Source: Burkholderiales bacterium 67-32 (GTDB lineage Bacteria > Pseudomonadota > Gammaproteobacteria > Burkholderiales > Burkholderiaceae_B). Taken from it: a DNA stretch of 45,833 bases. The stretch spans positions 224,840 to 270,672 of the forward strand of contig MKUP01000011.1 in the NCBI GenBank assembly GCA_001898625.1. Direction: 5' to 3'. The notes under the pieces were generated by a model, which was not told where the DNA came from, made no database searches, and saw only the letters and a list, made by a program, of their open reading frames with translations. Shown here one piece after another: positions 15,233-23,549 of the stretch. The position numbers and the translations under genes were made by a program. How positions within the stretch are numbered: position 1 is the first letter of the stretch; every line of letters starts with the position of its first letter.

Positions 15233-15259
15233 TTGACATACTAGAATCTTAGTTATAGA
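15233..15259 (+). promoter_or_regulatory. Promoter of the dehydrogenase/M24 operon with overlapping operator
   Basis: A perfect -35 TTGACA (15233-15238) and a -10-like TATAGA (15254-15259) with a short 15-base spacer. A short spacer suggests a promoter needing activation. The spacer holds CTAGAATCTTAG (15241-15252), the inverted match of the box before the GntR gene, so the regulator could act here directly. Confidence 0.5.
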
Positions 15260-15290
15260 GTGCCGGCCATAGACCCGCCACGGAGGCCCG

Positions 15291-16271
15291 GTGAAGCTAC
15301 TGATCGTCGACCACTATTTCAGCCAGGCGTATGCCCAGGCCCTGCAATCCCGGTTTCCCGGCCTGGAGATCGCGCACGGCCGCAGCTTCGCCGAAGTCGC
15401 CGCGGCGCACGACAGCGCCGAAGCGGTGTTCGCCCTGGGCCACCTGTTCAACGACGCGCTGGTCTCGCGCATGACGTCGCTGCGGTGGATCCAGGCGCTC
15501 ACCACCGGCACGGACGCGATACAGGCGCTATCGGTGCTGCCGCCCGGCGTGACGGTGACATCCGCCCGCGGCATCCACGCCCCGCAAATGTCGGAAATGG
15601 CGTTCATCCACATGCTGGCGCTGGCCCACCAGTTGCCCCGGATGCTGCGCAACCAGGCGGACAGCCGCTGGGAGCGGTGGCCGCAATCGCTGCTGTACCG
15701 CAAGCGCGTGCTGATCCTGGGCGTAGGCGTCATCGCCGAAGGCCTGGCCCGGCGCTGCAAGGCCTTCGACATGGAAGTGGTCGGCGTCTCCGGCACGCCT
15801 CGGGCCGTTCCCCACTTCGACCGCGTGGCGCCGCGCGCCGACCTGCATGCCGAGCTGGCGCAGGCCGACTACGTGGTCAGCCTGGTGCCGGCCGGCCCCG
15901 AGACCGACGGTTCGATCGGCGCCGCGTTCTTCCGCGCCATGCGCCCCTCGGCCTGCTTCGTCAACATGTCGCGCGGCAGCGTGGTGGACGAAACCGCGCT
16001 GCTGGATGCGTTGCGATCGGGCACCATCGCCGGCGCCGGGCTGGACGCCTTCGCCGTCGAGCCCTTGCCCGCCAGCCATCCGTTCTGGCGCGAACCTCGC
16101 ATCCTGATTTCCCCCAAGCACGGCGGCACCACCGACATCTACGTCGAGCAGGTGATGCCTATCCTCGAACACAACCTGGCCTGCTACCTGGACGGCCGAC
16201 TGGACGACATGAAGAACATCGTCCTGCGCGGCGCCACTCCGGCGGCCCTTCACTCCCTGGAAGCACGATGA
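15291..16271 (+). CDS. D-2-hydroxyacid dehydrogenase family protein
   Basis: NAD(P)-dependent 2-ketoacid/2-hydroxyacid oxidoreductase, 326 residues. The nucleotide site is ILGVGVIAEGLARRC (about 144-158). The catalytic Arg in MSRGSVVDE, Glu in FAVEPLP and His in SPKHGGTTD form the family triad, with KHGG where many members have a Pro-His pair. The start is a GTG at 15291 preceded by GGAGG at good spacing. Its stop overlaps the start of the M24 gene as ATGA. The substrate is unknown; with the Bug receptor downstream, it may process an imported hydroxy- or keto-acid. Confidence 0.88.
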   Translation: MKLLIVDHYFSQAYAQALQSRFPGLEIAHGRSFAEVAAAHDSAEAVFALGHLFNDALVSRMTSLRWIQALTTGTDAIQALSVLPPGVTVTSARGIHAPQMSEMAFIHMLALAHQLPRMLRNQADSRWERWPQSLLYRKRVLILGVGVIAEGLARRCKAFDMEVVGVSGTPRAVPHFDRVAPRADLHAELAQADYVVSLVPAGPETDGSIGAAFFRAMRPSACFVNMSRGSVVDETALLDALRSGTIAGAGLDAFAVEPLPASHPFWREPRILISPKHGGTTDIYVEQVMPILEHNLACYLDGRLDDMKNIVLRGATPAALHSLEAR

Positions 16272-17476
16272 ACCATCCCCTTCCCGACTCGCCCGAGCAG
16301 CGGGTCCTGCACCCCATCCCCACGCGCGAGCTGGAACGCCGCTGGCGCGCGGTCCGCGAACGCATGGACGAGCTCGGCATCGATGCGCTGGTCATGCAGA
16401 ACTCCAACGACTGGCTGGGCGGCTATGTGAAATGGTTCACCGACCGGCCGGCCACCAACGCCTATCCGCGCGCCATCGTGTTCCCCCGCGAGGGCCGCAT
16501 GGTGTCGGTGGAACAAGGCCCGACCGGCGGCATCCGCGAAGTCCCGCCCGACGACGTGGTCGACCGCGGCGTCGAGAAGATCGTGTTCACGCCCAGCTAC
16601 GCGTCCATCCACTACACCGGCACCTATGACGCCGAGCTGGTGCAGGCGGAACTGCGCCGCCGCGGCTACAAGACCGTGGGCCTGGTCGGCACGGCCTGCA
16701 TGTACCACGACTTCTGCGCCCACTTGAAGCAGACGGCGGGCTCGGTGCGCTTCGTCGACGCGACCGACATGGTCGATCACATCAAGGCCATCAAGAGCGC
16801 CGACGAGATCGAGGCCATCGGCCGCATGGCGGCCATGCAGGACGAAGTGCTACAGGCCCTGGCCGGGCACATCCGCCCCGGCATGAAGGACTTCGAGGTC
16901 GCCGCCTACGCCCAGTACGCGGGCCAGCTGCGCGGCAGCGAGCAGGGGCTGTTCATCGGTTCGTCCTCGCCCGCCGGCCGCGCCGCGATGTACAAGCCGC
17001 GCCACCTGCAAGGCCGCGAGATGCGCGAAGGCGACTCCTTCACACTGCTGATCGAGAACAACGGACCCGGCGGCTACTACGGCGAACTCGCCCGCACCTT
17101 CGTGCTGGGCAAGGCCTCGCAGGAACTGCTGGACACCATGGCCCTGCTGGTCGAGGCCCAGCGCCACACGCTGGACCACTTGAAGCCCGGCGCGATGCCC
17201 GCCGACATCCTGGCCACCCACAACGCCTTCATGCGCGCGCGCGGCATGCGCGAGGAAACGCGCCTGTATGCCCACGGCCAGGGCTACGACATGGTCGAGC
17301 GTCCGCTGATACGCGAGGACGAGACCATGCCCATCGCCGCCGGCATGAACATCGTGGTCCACCCCGGCCATGCCACCCCCAGCGTCTTCACCACCGTCTG
17401 CGACAACTACATCATCGGCGCCGACGGCCCCGGGGAATGCCTGCACAAGACGCCCAAGACCATCATCGAACTCTGA
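16268..17476 (+). CDS. M24-family (pita-bread) protein with substituted metal ligands
   Basis: A 402-residue creatinase/aminopeptidase-P-like protein: an N-terminal creatinase domain (about 20-170) and a C-terminal pita-bread domain (about 180-400). Canonical M24 peptidases bind two metals with D, D, H, E, E. The aligned positions here are Glu263 (LLIENNG), Glu273 (YYGELARTF), His336 (YAHGQGYD), His365 (IVVHPGH) and Asp379 (TTVCDNYIIG), so four of five are changed. It is therefore unlikely to be an ordinary aminopeptidase; like creatinase or DddP it may have another hydrolytic or lyase reaction, with an altered or absent metal site. The ATG overlaps the dehydrogenase stop, and it is followed by the Bug gene. 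Confidence 0.85.
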   Translation: MNHPLPDSPEQRVLHPIPTRELERRWRAVRERMDELGIDALVMQNSNDWLGGYVKWFTDRPATNAYPRAIVFPREGRMVSVEQGPTGGIREVPPDDVVDRGVEKIVFTPSYASIHYTGTYDAELVQAELRRRGYKTVGLVGTACMYHDFCAHLKQTAGSVRFVDATDMVDHIKAIKSADEIEAIGRMAAMQDEVLQALAGHIRPGMKDFEVAAYAQYAGQLRGSEQGLFIGSSSPAGRAAMYKPRHLQGREMREGDSFTLLIENNGPGGYYGELARTFVLGKASQELLDTMALLVEAQRHTLDHLKPGAMPADILATHNAFMRARGMREETRLYAHGQGYDMVERPLIREDETMPIAAGMNIVVHPGHATPSVFTTVCDNYIIGADGPGECLHKTPKTIIEL

Positions 17477-17547
17477 GCCCGCCCGCCGCGCAGCCCGCGC
17501 GGTGCTTCGCCGCATTTCCCCTGCCCTTCCCCATCTGGAGGCACGCC

Positions 17548-18558
17548 ATGCAACGCAACGGATCGACCCCTTTCCGCCTTCCCGCGCGATACATCCTCGC
17601 GCCCACCCTGACCGCCGCTGCCACGGCGCTCGCGATGGCCGCCCCTGCAGCCCACGCGCAACGCTACCCGGAGCGTCCGGTGCAGATCATCGTGCCCTAC
17701 GCGCCCGGCGGCAGCGTGGACGTGATCGCGCGCTCCCTGGCGCAGAAGCTGACCGAACGCATGGGCCAGACGGTGTTCATCGAGAACCGCGCCGGCGCCG
17801 GCGGCACGATAGGCGTAAGCGCGGTGACGCGCGCCAAGCCCGACGGCTATACGCTGCTGCTGACCTCGCTGGGCGCGGTGACCGTGACGGTGCATCTGAC
17901 CAAGGCCGGCTACGATCCGTTGAAAGATCTCGCGCCCATCTCGCTGCTGGCGACCAGCGGCCTCGTGCTCTCGGTCAAGGAAGACTCCCCCATTCGGTCG
18001 GTGCGCGACCTGATCGCCGCGGCGAAGGCCAAGCCGGGCACCATCAATTATTCCGTGACCGGCGTGGGCAGCCAGACCTTCCTGGCGGGCGAACTGCTCA
18101 AGCGTTCGCTGAACCTGGACATGGTTCCCGTGCAGTACAAGGGAGGCGGCCCCGCCGCCGCGGCCGTGGCAGCGGGCGAGGTACAGGCGGGCATCACCGA
18201 CTCCGGCCCCATCCAGCCGCTGCTCCAGTCGAAGCGGGTGCGCGTGCTGGCCGTGACCGGCAGCCAGCGGGCCTCGGCCATGCCCGACGTGCCGACGATG
18301 GAAGAAGCCGGCGTGCCGGGCTTCAAGATCGACTCGGCCATCGCGCTGTTCGCGCCGGCGGGCACCCCGCCCGAGATCGTCGACAAACTCAATGCCGAAG
18401 TCGCCGCCGCGCTGAAATCGCCCGATCTGGTCGACCGCGTCCATGCCGCCTCGCACGACCCGAAACCCAACAGCCCGGCCGAGATGAAGGCCATGCTCAA
18501 GTCGGAATTCGACCGCTGGGGTGCGATGGTGCGCGAAGCCGGCGTCAAGCTGGAATAA
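17548..18558 (+). CDS. Bug-family (TctC) periplasmic solute receptor
   Basis: Receptor of the tripartite tricarboxylate transporter type, 336 residues. The Sec signal ends near AAHAQRYPERP. The family start RPVQIIVPYAPGGSVDVIAR, NRAGAGGTIG and AKPDGYTLLL are all present, and the protein ends REAGVKLE. Bug proteins bind carboxylates, amides or aromatic acids through a conserved carboxylate pocket. CTGGAG precedes the ATG at 17548; the frame runs open upstream without a better start. No TctA/TctB genes lie nearby, as is usual for Bug paralogues in Bordetella-type genomes. It is in one operon with the M24 and Pht5-like genes. Confidence 0.93.
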   Translation: MQRNGSTPFRLPARYILAPTLTAAATALAMAAPAAHAQRYPERPVQIIVPYAPGGSVDVIARSLAQKLTERMGQTVFIENRAGAGGTIGVSAVTRAKPDGYTLLLTSLGAVTVTVHLTKAGYDPLKDLAPISLLATSGLVLSVKEDSPIRSVRDLIAAAKAKPGTINYSVTGVGSQTFLAGELLKRSLNLDMVPVQYKGGGPAAAAVAAGEVQAGITDSGPIQPLLQSKRVRVLAVTGSQRASAMPDVPTMEEAGVPGFKIDSAIALFAPAGTPPEIVDKLNAEVAAALKSPDLVDRVHAASHDPKPNSPAEMKAMLKSEFDRWGAMVREAGVKLE

Positions 18559-18562
18559 GGCC

Positions 18563-19540
18563 ATGAGCGGACTCGAGCTCAGTTTCGCGGCGGGTCCGTA
18601 CGACCGCCTGCAAGGCCTGTACGACGGCAGCGTGGCGATCGACGGCGCGCGCATCGTGCCGCATGTGCGCCAGCGGCCGGTGGACATCTTCAGCCCCATG
18701 ATCGAGCACGGCGCTTTCGACATCGCCGAGATGTCGCTCACGCACTGCTATGCGCTGACCGCACAGCGCCGCGCCAACTTCGTCACGCTGCCGGTGTTCC
18801 CGTCGCGCATGTTCCGCCACGGCTTCATCTTCGTGAACGAGGCGGCGGGCATCCGCTCGCCCGCCGACCTGGCGGGCAAGCGCATAGGCGTGCAGGGCCA
18901 CCAGATGACGGCCGCGGTCTGGATACGGGGCCTGCTGCGCGACGACCATGGCGTCGACCTGGCGGACGTCGAATGGTACGAAGGGGGCGTGAACGAGTAC
19001 GGCGTCGCCGGCGGCGACATCATGGAACTGCGCCCCAACCGCCCCTTGCGATGGCAGCGCATCCCGGCCACCACCTGCCTGTCGGACATGCTGGCCGAGG
19101 GCGGCATCGACGCGCTCATCGGCGCCTTCATCCCGCGCTCGTACGGCAAGCACCCCGCCGTGCAGCGCCTGTTCCCGGACTACAAGCGCGCGGAAACCGC
19201 CTATCACGCGAAGACCGGCGTGTTCCCCATCATGCACGCCCTGGTGCTGCGGCGCGACCGCCACGAGGCGCATCCGTGGCTGGCCCCGGCACTGGTGCGG
19301 ACCTGCGAACAGGCCAAGGACCAGGCCTGGCAGCGGCTGCGGTTCAGCGGCGCGCTGGCCGCCACGCTGCCCTGGCTGATGGACCACGTCGAAGAGACCG
19401 TGGCCGCGTTCGGCGCGGACCCATGGCCTTATGGCGTGGAACCCAACCTCGCGACGCTGGACGCCTTCTCCTCCATGCTGCATGACGATGGCTACCTGGA
19501 TCGCGCGTTGGCGCCGGACGAGGTGTTCGCGCTACGCTGA
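18563..19540 (+). CDS. Pht5-like (4,5-dihydroxyphthalate decarboxylase-related) protein
   Basis: A 325-residue protein of the family containing 4,5-dihydroxyphthalate decarboxylase Pht5, which evolved from a solute-binding fold. Visible features are LSFAAGPYDRLQGL, FDIAEMSLTHCYAL, LPVFPSRMFRHGFIFVNE and PADLAGKRIGVQGHQMTAAV. There is no signal peptide, which fits a cytosolic enzyme rather than a receptor. TAAGG precedes the ATG, four bases after the Bug stop, so they are cotranscribed. A decarboxylase role on an imported aromatic dicarboxylate is a reasonable inference, but family members with other or no enzymatic function exist. Confidence 0.8.
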   Translation: MSGLELSFAAGPYDRLQGLYDGSVAIDGARIVPHVRQRPVDIFSPMIEHGAFDIAEMSLTHCYALTAQRRANFVTLPVFPSRMFRHGFIFVNEAAGIRSPADLAGKRIGVQGHQMTAAVWIRGLLRDDHGVDLADVEWYEGGVNEYGVAGGDIMELRPNRPLRWQRIPATTCLSDMLAEGGIDALIGAFIPRSYGKHPAVQRLFPDYKRAETAYHAKTGVFPIMHALVLRRDRHEAHPWLAPALVRTCEQAKDQAWQRLRFSGALAATLPWLMDHVEETVAAFGADPWPYGVEPNLATLDAFSSMLHDDGYLDRALAPDEVFALR

Positions 19541-19610
19541 CCTGCCTGCGGGCCTACCGGAACATAGCCCACGTCCGCGAAAAGCCTTAGCATGGAGGCT
19601 TCGCAGCCAA

Positions 19611-19621
19611 TAATTAATTAA
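19611..19621. promoter_or_regulatory. TAATTAATTA palindrome at the tetR start, candidate operator
   Basis: A self-complementary 10-mer (19611-19620) eight bases before the tetR ATG, in otherwise GC-rich DNA. Related AT-rich palindromes precede the nic-like operon (23550-23573) and livK (28401-28430), suggesting autoregulation by the TetR protein. Confidence 0.5.
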
Positions 19622-19627
19622 CCGCTT

Positions 19628-20329
19628 ATGAAATTGGTCAGCGGCCGCCGGGGCACCCCCGCAGCCCAAACCAGGCGCAAGGCCGGACAGAAAGGCCCCG
19701 GCCGCCCCGAGGGCACCAGCGTCGTCCGGGACGACATTCTTGACGCAGCGGAAGAACTCTTCTCCAACCTGGGCTACGCGGGCACCACCCTGCGCGAGAT
19801 CGCCGACCAGGCCAAGGTCACGCAAGCGCTGATCAACTACTACTTCGGGTCGAAGTACGGCCTGTACGAGGCCGTGTTCATGCGCCGCAGCCAGATCATC
19901 TCGCAGCAGCGCCTGGATAACCTGGCGCAACTGCAGGCCAAGCCCGGCCGCCCCAAGGTGCGCGACGTCGTGCAGGCCTTCCTGATGCCGACGCTGGCCT
20001 TCCGCTCGACGCCCGAGGGCCGGTCGTTCCTGCGCCTGCAAGCGCGCCTGCACACGGAACCGCCGCAGATCTCCTACAAGCTGCGGACCGACGCCTACGG
20101 CAACTCCACACGGCTCTACGTGGACGCGGTGCGCAAGGCCCTGCCCAACCTGCCCGAGCTGGACGCGTACTGGCGCGTCACCCTGATGGTGGGCACGTAT
20201 CTTTATGCGTTCTCGGATACCCACCGCATGGAAGAGATGGCGCCCGCGGGCCTGTACGATCCGGACGATACCGACAACCTGATCGACCAGGTCACCCGCT
20301 TCGTGACCGGCGGCATGCAGGCGCCCTGA
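19628..20329 (+). CDS. TetR-family transcriptional regulator
   Basis: A 233-residue TetR-type repressor. The HTH domain spans about 35-85: DILDAAEELFSNLGYAGTTL, then REIADQAKVTQALINYYFGS. A C-terminal helical effector domain (about 95-225) follows. The N-terminal 30 residues are Arg/Gly/Pro-rich. It is convergent with the nicX-like gene and ends 40 bases from it. Similar AT-rich palindromes before this gene and two operons of the pyridine region make it the probable regulator of both; NicS of Pseudomonas nicotinate degradation is a functional parallel. The effector is unknown. Confidence 0.9.
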   Translation: MKLVSGRRGTPAAQTRRKAGQKGPGRPEGTSVVRDDILDAAEELFSNLGYAGTTLREIADQAKVTQALINYYFGSKYGLYEAVFMRRSQIISQQRLDNLAQLQAKPGRPKVRDVVQAFLMPTLAFRSTPEGRSFLRLQARLHTEPPQISYKLRTDAYGNSTRLYVDAVRKALPNLPELDAYWRVTLMVGTYLYAFSDTHRMEEMAPAGLYDPDDTDNLIDQVTRFVTGGMQAP

Positions 20330-20330
20330 A

Positions 20331-20350
20331 GCCGGGGCGCCCGCCCCGGC
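20331..20350. terminator. Hairpin between tetR and nicX, possible bidirectional terminator
   Basis: Perfect eight-base stem GCCGGGGC (20331-20338) / GCCCCGGC (20343-20350) with a four-base loop, placed one base after the tetR stop and 18 bases past the nicX-like stop. There is no T tract on either side. Confidence 0.55.
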
Positions 20351-20368
20351 CCACGATGCGCTCGTCGG

Positions 20369-21415
20369 CTAGGCCAGCCGTTCCTCGATCAACCGCCCAT
20401 CGATCACCACCTCGCTGCCGTCCAGCGACACCGTGCAGCGGCGCAGCGGGATGTCCATGTGGCAGGCGGTGCTGCGGGACCCGCCCACCTCGTTGTTGGG
20501 ACCGAGCGAGAACAGGAAATTGCCGGCATAGGCGCGCGCATCCATGCCTATCGTGGCCTCGCGATCGTACAGGCCCAGCGTGGACCAGCGCGCGCGGTTC
20601 TGCGCGCCCCAGCCGATGTGCGACATGGCGTAGGCCTCCGGATCGTTGAAGGACTCCATGTAGTCGCCGAGCAGTTCGGCGTCCATGCCGCCCTTGATCG
20701 ACGTGACGTAGCCGTCCGCCACCTCCATCACGATGGGATCGCTCACGTACGATTTCATTGGCAGCAAGATGTCGCCCTTGTCCACCACGATGCGGCCGCG
20801 CGTGGCCCGCTCGTTCGGCCAGGTCAGCGCGAAGCCGCTGGGCCAGTGGTCCCAGCGCCCGGGCTCGTCGACGAAGCCGTACTCCTTGACCACCGGGAAC
20901 TCGCCCAGCGGGCACACCAGGTCGGTGCCCGCCGCCGACGTCACCCGCATCTCGCGCGAACGTTCCAGCAGCGCCCCGCAGGCCAGCACGCGCGCGCGGT
21001 CGGCCTCGGTGGGAACCATGCGCAGCAGGATCTCGGGCGGCTCGACCGCCAGCAGGATCTTGCCTCCGCCTTGCAGGATGTCGTGCTGCTCCGGCGAGAA
21101 AAGCAGCGTCATCAGATCGACCACTAGGTCGCTGGCCTTGAGCGCGGCGATGGCCGCGCGGTTGCCGCTCAGCGGCGTGGTGCCCAGATAGGCCAGGGAA
21201 TCGCGGCTGAGCGATTTCTCGCCATTGACCGGCGCCAGGTCGAGCCGGTTCACGCGTGCTCCCAGCAGGCCGGCCGCCGTCACCGCGCAGCGCAGGGTCT
21301 GGGGATGGGTCACGCCCTCGGTGGTCAGTACCGTGACGGTGTCGCCGCGCTTCAGGCGCGACAGCGTCAGGACCTGGGTCCATGCCTGGATCAAATCGGA
21401 ATCGCTGACAGCCAT
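20369..21415 (-). CDS. nicX: 2,5-dihydroxypyridine 5,6-dioxygenase (NicX-like)
   Basis: Fe(II)-dependent extradiol-type opening of 2,5-dihydroxypyridine to N-formylmaleamate. The 348-residue protein closely resembles remembered Pseudomonas putida NicX throughout: SPEQHDILQGGGKILLAVEP, DEPGRWDHWPSGFALTWPNE, NDPEAYAMSHIGWG, GNFLFSLGPNNEVGG, CHMDIPLR. The iron ligands reported for NicX (His265, Ser302, Asp320) correspond here to His266, Ser303 and Asp321 with a constant one-residue offset. GAGGAG precedes the ATG at 21415. It is the last gene of the operon monooxygenase-deformylase-nicX. The ring-cleavage role is confident; which pyridine feeds it is not. Confidence 0.93.
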   Translation of the reverse strand: MAVSDSDLIQAWTQVLTLSRLKRGDTVTVLTTEGVTHPQTLRCAVTAAGLLGARVNRLDLAPVNGEKSLSRDSLAYLGTTPLSGNRAAIAALKASDLVVDLMTLLFSPEQHDILQGGGKILLAVEPPEILLRMVPTEADRARVLACGALLERSREMRVTSAAGTDLVCPLGEFPVVKEYGFVDEPGRWDHWPSGFALTWPNERATRGRIVVDKGDILLPMKSYVSDPIVMEVADGYVTSIKGGMDAELLGDYMESFNDPEAYAMSHIGWGAQNRARWSTLGLYDREATIGMDARAYAGNFLFSLGPNNEVGGSRSTACHMDIPLRRCTVSLDGSEVVIDGRLIEERLA

Positions 21416-21428
21416 AGCCTGCTCCTCG

Positions 21429-22253
21429 CTAAACGGGGGTTCCCAGAAAAGTGCCGAAGCCCTGGAAGAAACCTTCCTCGTCGTCCCAGGGGATCATGTG
21501 TCCGGCCTGCGGCACGGTGCGCACTTCCAGCCGGGGCACGAGGCCCCGGATCTCGTCGATGTCGGCCGCCTCGATGACACCGCCCTTGCCCGCGACCATC
21601 AACAGCGCGGGCACCGCGATGGCCGGCAGGTCGGCATGCATGTCGTGCGTGCCGAAGGCGTGGTAGGCGCACACGATGGCGTCCTCGTCGCAGGTATGCA
21701 GCCATTCGGCCCGCAGGCGCAACTGGGCCTCGGTCCAGGTAGGCGAGAACGGCTTGAGCTTTTCCCAATCGGCGCCCTCGCGCATGAGCCGGATGGAGTC
21801 CACGTACCAGTCGATCCTGGCGGGATAGGGCCGGCGGCCCGGCCCCGAGACCGGCGGATCCACCATGACGAGGCGCGCGAGCCCTTGCGCGTGATGCGCC
21901 GCCACGATCGCGCCTATGCGCGCGCCCATCGAATGCCCAACCAGGAAATAATCCTCCAGGCCCAGCGCCTGGGCGAAGGCGCCCACGTCGGCCGCGCAGG
22001 CCTCCAGGCTGTAGTCCATGTCCGGCGCGGTCTCGGACAGGCCACGCCCCCGGACGTCGAGCACGTAGGTGTCGAACTGCCGCCCCAGCCGCTCGGCCAC
22101 GAAGGCCCAGGTCACCGCGGGGCTGGTGATGCCGGGCACGAGCACCAAGGGGCGGCCCTTGCCGCCGAAGCGCAGGTAATGCTGGCGTATGCCGTTGGCG
22201 CGCACGTTGGCGCCATGCAGAAAAGTGCTGCTCGCGGGGGAGTGGGATGTCAT
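21429..22253 (-). CDS. nicD: N-formylmaleamate deformylase (NicD-like alpha/beta hydrolase)
   Basis: Alpha/beta hydrolase of 274 residues that should cleave N-formylmaleamate to maleamate and formate. It aligns by eye with P. putida NicD along its length: NVRANGIRQHYLRFGGKGRP, VPGITSPAVTWAFVAERLG, YVLDVRGRGLSE, VDPPVSGPGRR and QAGHMIPWDD. The reported triad Ser101/Asp125/His245 falls at Ser108, Asp132 and His252, an even offset of seven. GGAG lies 11 bases upstream of the ATG. It sits 13 bases upstream of nicX and 16 downstream of the monooxygenase gene, in one operon. Formate released here could be oxidised by the formate dehydrogenase encoded at 35.8-40.4 kb. Confidence 0.92.
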   Translation of the reverse strand: MTSHSPASSTFLHGANVRANGIRQHYLRFGGKGRPLVLVPGITSPAVTWAFVAERLGRQFDTYVLDVRGRGLSETAPDMDYSLEACAADVGAFAQALGLEDYFLVGHSMGARIGAIVAAHHAQGLARLVMVDPPVSGPGRRPYPARIDWYVDSIRLMREGADWEKLKPFSPTWTEAQLRLRAEWLHTCDEDAIVCAYHAFGTHDMHADLPAIAVPALLMVAGKGGVIEAADIDEIRGLVPRLEVRTVPQAGHMIPWDDEEGFFQGFGTFLGTPV

Positions 22254-22269
22254 GGATGTTCTCCGCCTC

Positions 22270-23496
22270 TCATGCCGCCAGCGCCTGCCGGCCGAAACGC
22301 TGCGCGCATGTGGTCGCGTCGTAGATGTAGACCCAGTTGGCCTGGATGCCCACGGCGTTGGGGTTCATCAGTTCGCGCCACCGGTACAGCAGGTCGCGCT
22401 TGAGCTGCGCCCAGGGCGACGGCAGGTGATAGGTCTTGCCGCGCTCGCGGGCCTCCAGTTGTACGCGGCTGGTGCGCGGCCGGCGCTCGGCCTCGTAGGC
22501 TTGCAGCGCCGCGCCGACGTCGCGGCCAAAATGCTCCAGCGCCGCGCCCAGCACGTAGCCATCCTCAATCGCCATGGCCGCCCCCTGGGACAGGAACGGC
22601 AGCATGGGATGCGCCGCGTCGCCCAGCAGCGTGACGCGGCCCTTGGACCAGGCCTGCATCGGATCGCGGTCGAACAGCCCCCACTTGTAGACGTCCTCGG
22701 TTCGGCTGAACAGCTCGATCACGTCGGGATGCCAGCCTTCATAAGCCTTGGTGAGTTCTTCCCGGCTGCTGCGCACGTTCCAGGATTCCTGCACCCAGTT
22801 GCGCGATTCGTTCACGGCCACGATGTTCACCGCCGCGCCGCCGTTGACGTAATAGGTGACCAGATGCCCGTGCGGCCCCATCCAGAACGCCGCGTCCGGG
22901 CTGACGAACTTCAGCGGATGGCGGTCGACCGGCACCAGGGCCCGCCAGCACATGTGGCCGGTGAACTGCGCCGACTCCGTGCCGAACAGGGCGTCGCGCA
23001 CCACCGAGCGCACGCCGTCGGCGCCCACGATCAGATCGGCCTCGTATTCGCTGCCATCGCTCAGGGTCGCCACCGCGGTGTCGCCTTCGGTGCGCACGCC
23101 GGTGCAATGCGTGCCCAGCGTCGCGCCCTTGCCGTCGGCCAGGTGTTGCGACAGGATGGCGTGCAGGTCGGCGCGATGGACGTGATAGAACTCGGCGCCG
23201 TAGATCTGCGGGCAACTTTCCTTCAACGGCGTGCGGAACAGTTCCCGCCCCGAGCGCCAGTTGCGGCCGACCATGGCCTGCGGCAGGAAGCCCACCCGCT
23301 GCAGGTCGTCGGTCAGGCCCAGCGCCTTGAGCACCTTGACGGCGTTGGGCGTGACCTGCACGCCGGCGCCGACCTCGCCAAAGGCCGAGGCCCGCTCGAA
23401 CACATGATTCTCGATGCCACGCAGCGTCAAGGCGCGCGACAGCGCCACGCCCCCGATCCCGCCACCCACGATGCCTACGCGCAAAGGACGACTCAT
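22270..23496 (-). CDS. FAD-dependent aromatic/pyridine monooxygenase
   Basis: Class A flavoprotein hydroxylase, 408 residues, of the salicylate-hydroxylase/NicC group. The N-terminal FAD fold is VGIVGGGIGGVALSRAL (about 7-23); the DG motif is DLIVGADGVRSVVRDALF; the second FAD motif is VTLLGDAAHPMLPFLSQGAA. These enzymes hydroxylate, often with loss of a carboxyl group. As first gene of the nicD-nicX operon it probably forms 2,5-dihydroxypyridine, for instance from 6-hydroxynicotinate (NicC) or 5-hydroxypicolinate (HpaM type). The choice cannot be made from the sequence. AAAGGAGA precedes the ATG. The AT-rich operator candidate at 23550-23573 lies 54 bases upstream. Confidence 0.88.
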   Translation of the reverse strand: MSRPLRVGIVGGGIGGVALSRALTLRGIENHVFERASAFGEVGAGVQVTPNAVKVLKALGLTDDLQRVGFLPQAMVGRNWRSGRELFRTPLKESCPQIYGAEFYHVHRADLHAILSQHLADGKGATLGTHCTGVRTEGDTAVATLSDGSEYEADLIVGADGVRSVVRDALFGTESAQFTGHMCWRALVPVDRHPLKFVSPDAAFWMGPHGHLVTYYVNGGAAVNIVAVNESRNWVQESWNVRSSREELTKAYEGWHPDVIELFSRTEDVYKWGLFDRDPMQAWSKGRVTLLGDAAHPMLPFLSQGAAMAIEDGYVLGAALEHFGRDVGAALQAYEAERRPRTSRVQLEARERGKTYHLPSPWAQLKRDLLYRWRELMNPNAVGIQANWVYIYDATTCAQRFGRQALAA

Positions 23497-23549
23497 ACGG
23501 CTTCTCCTTTCCTTCCTGCGGAATCGGCGGCTTGCCGATCCCCGATAAA

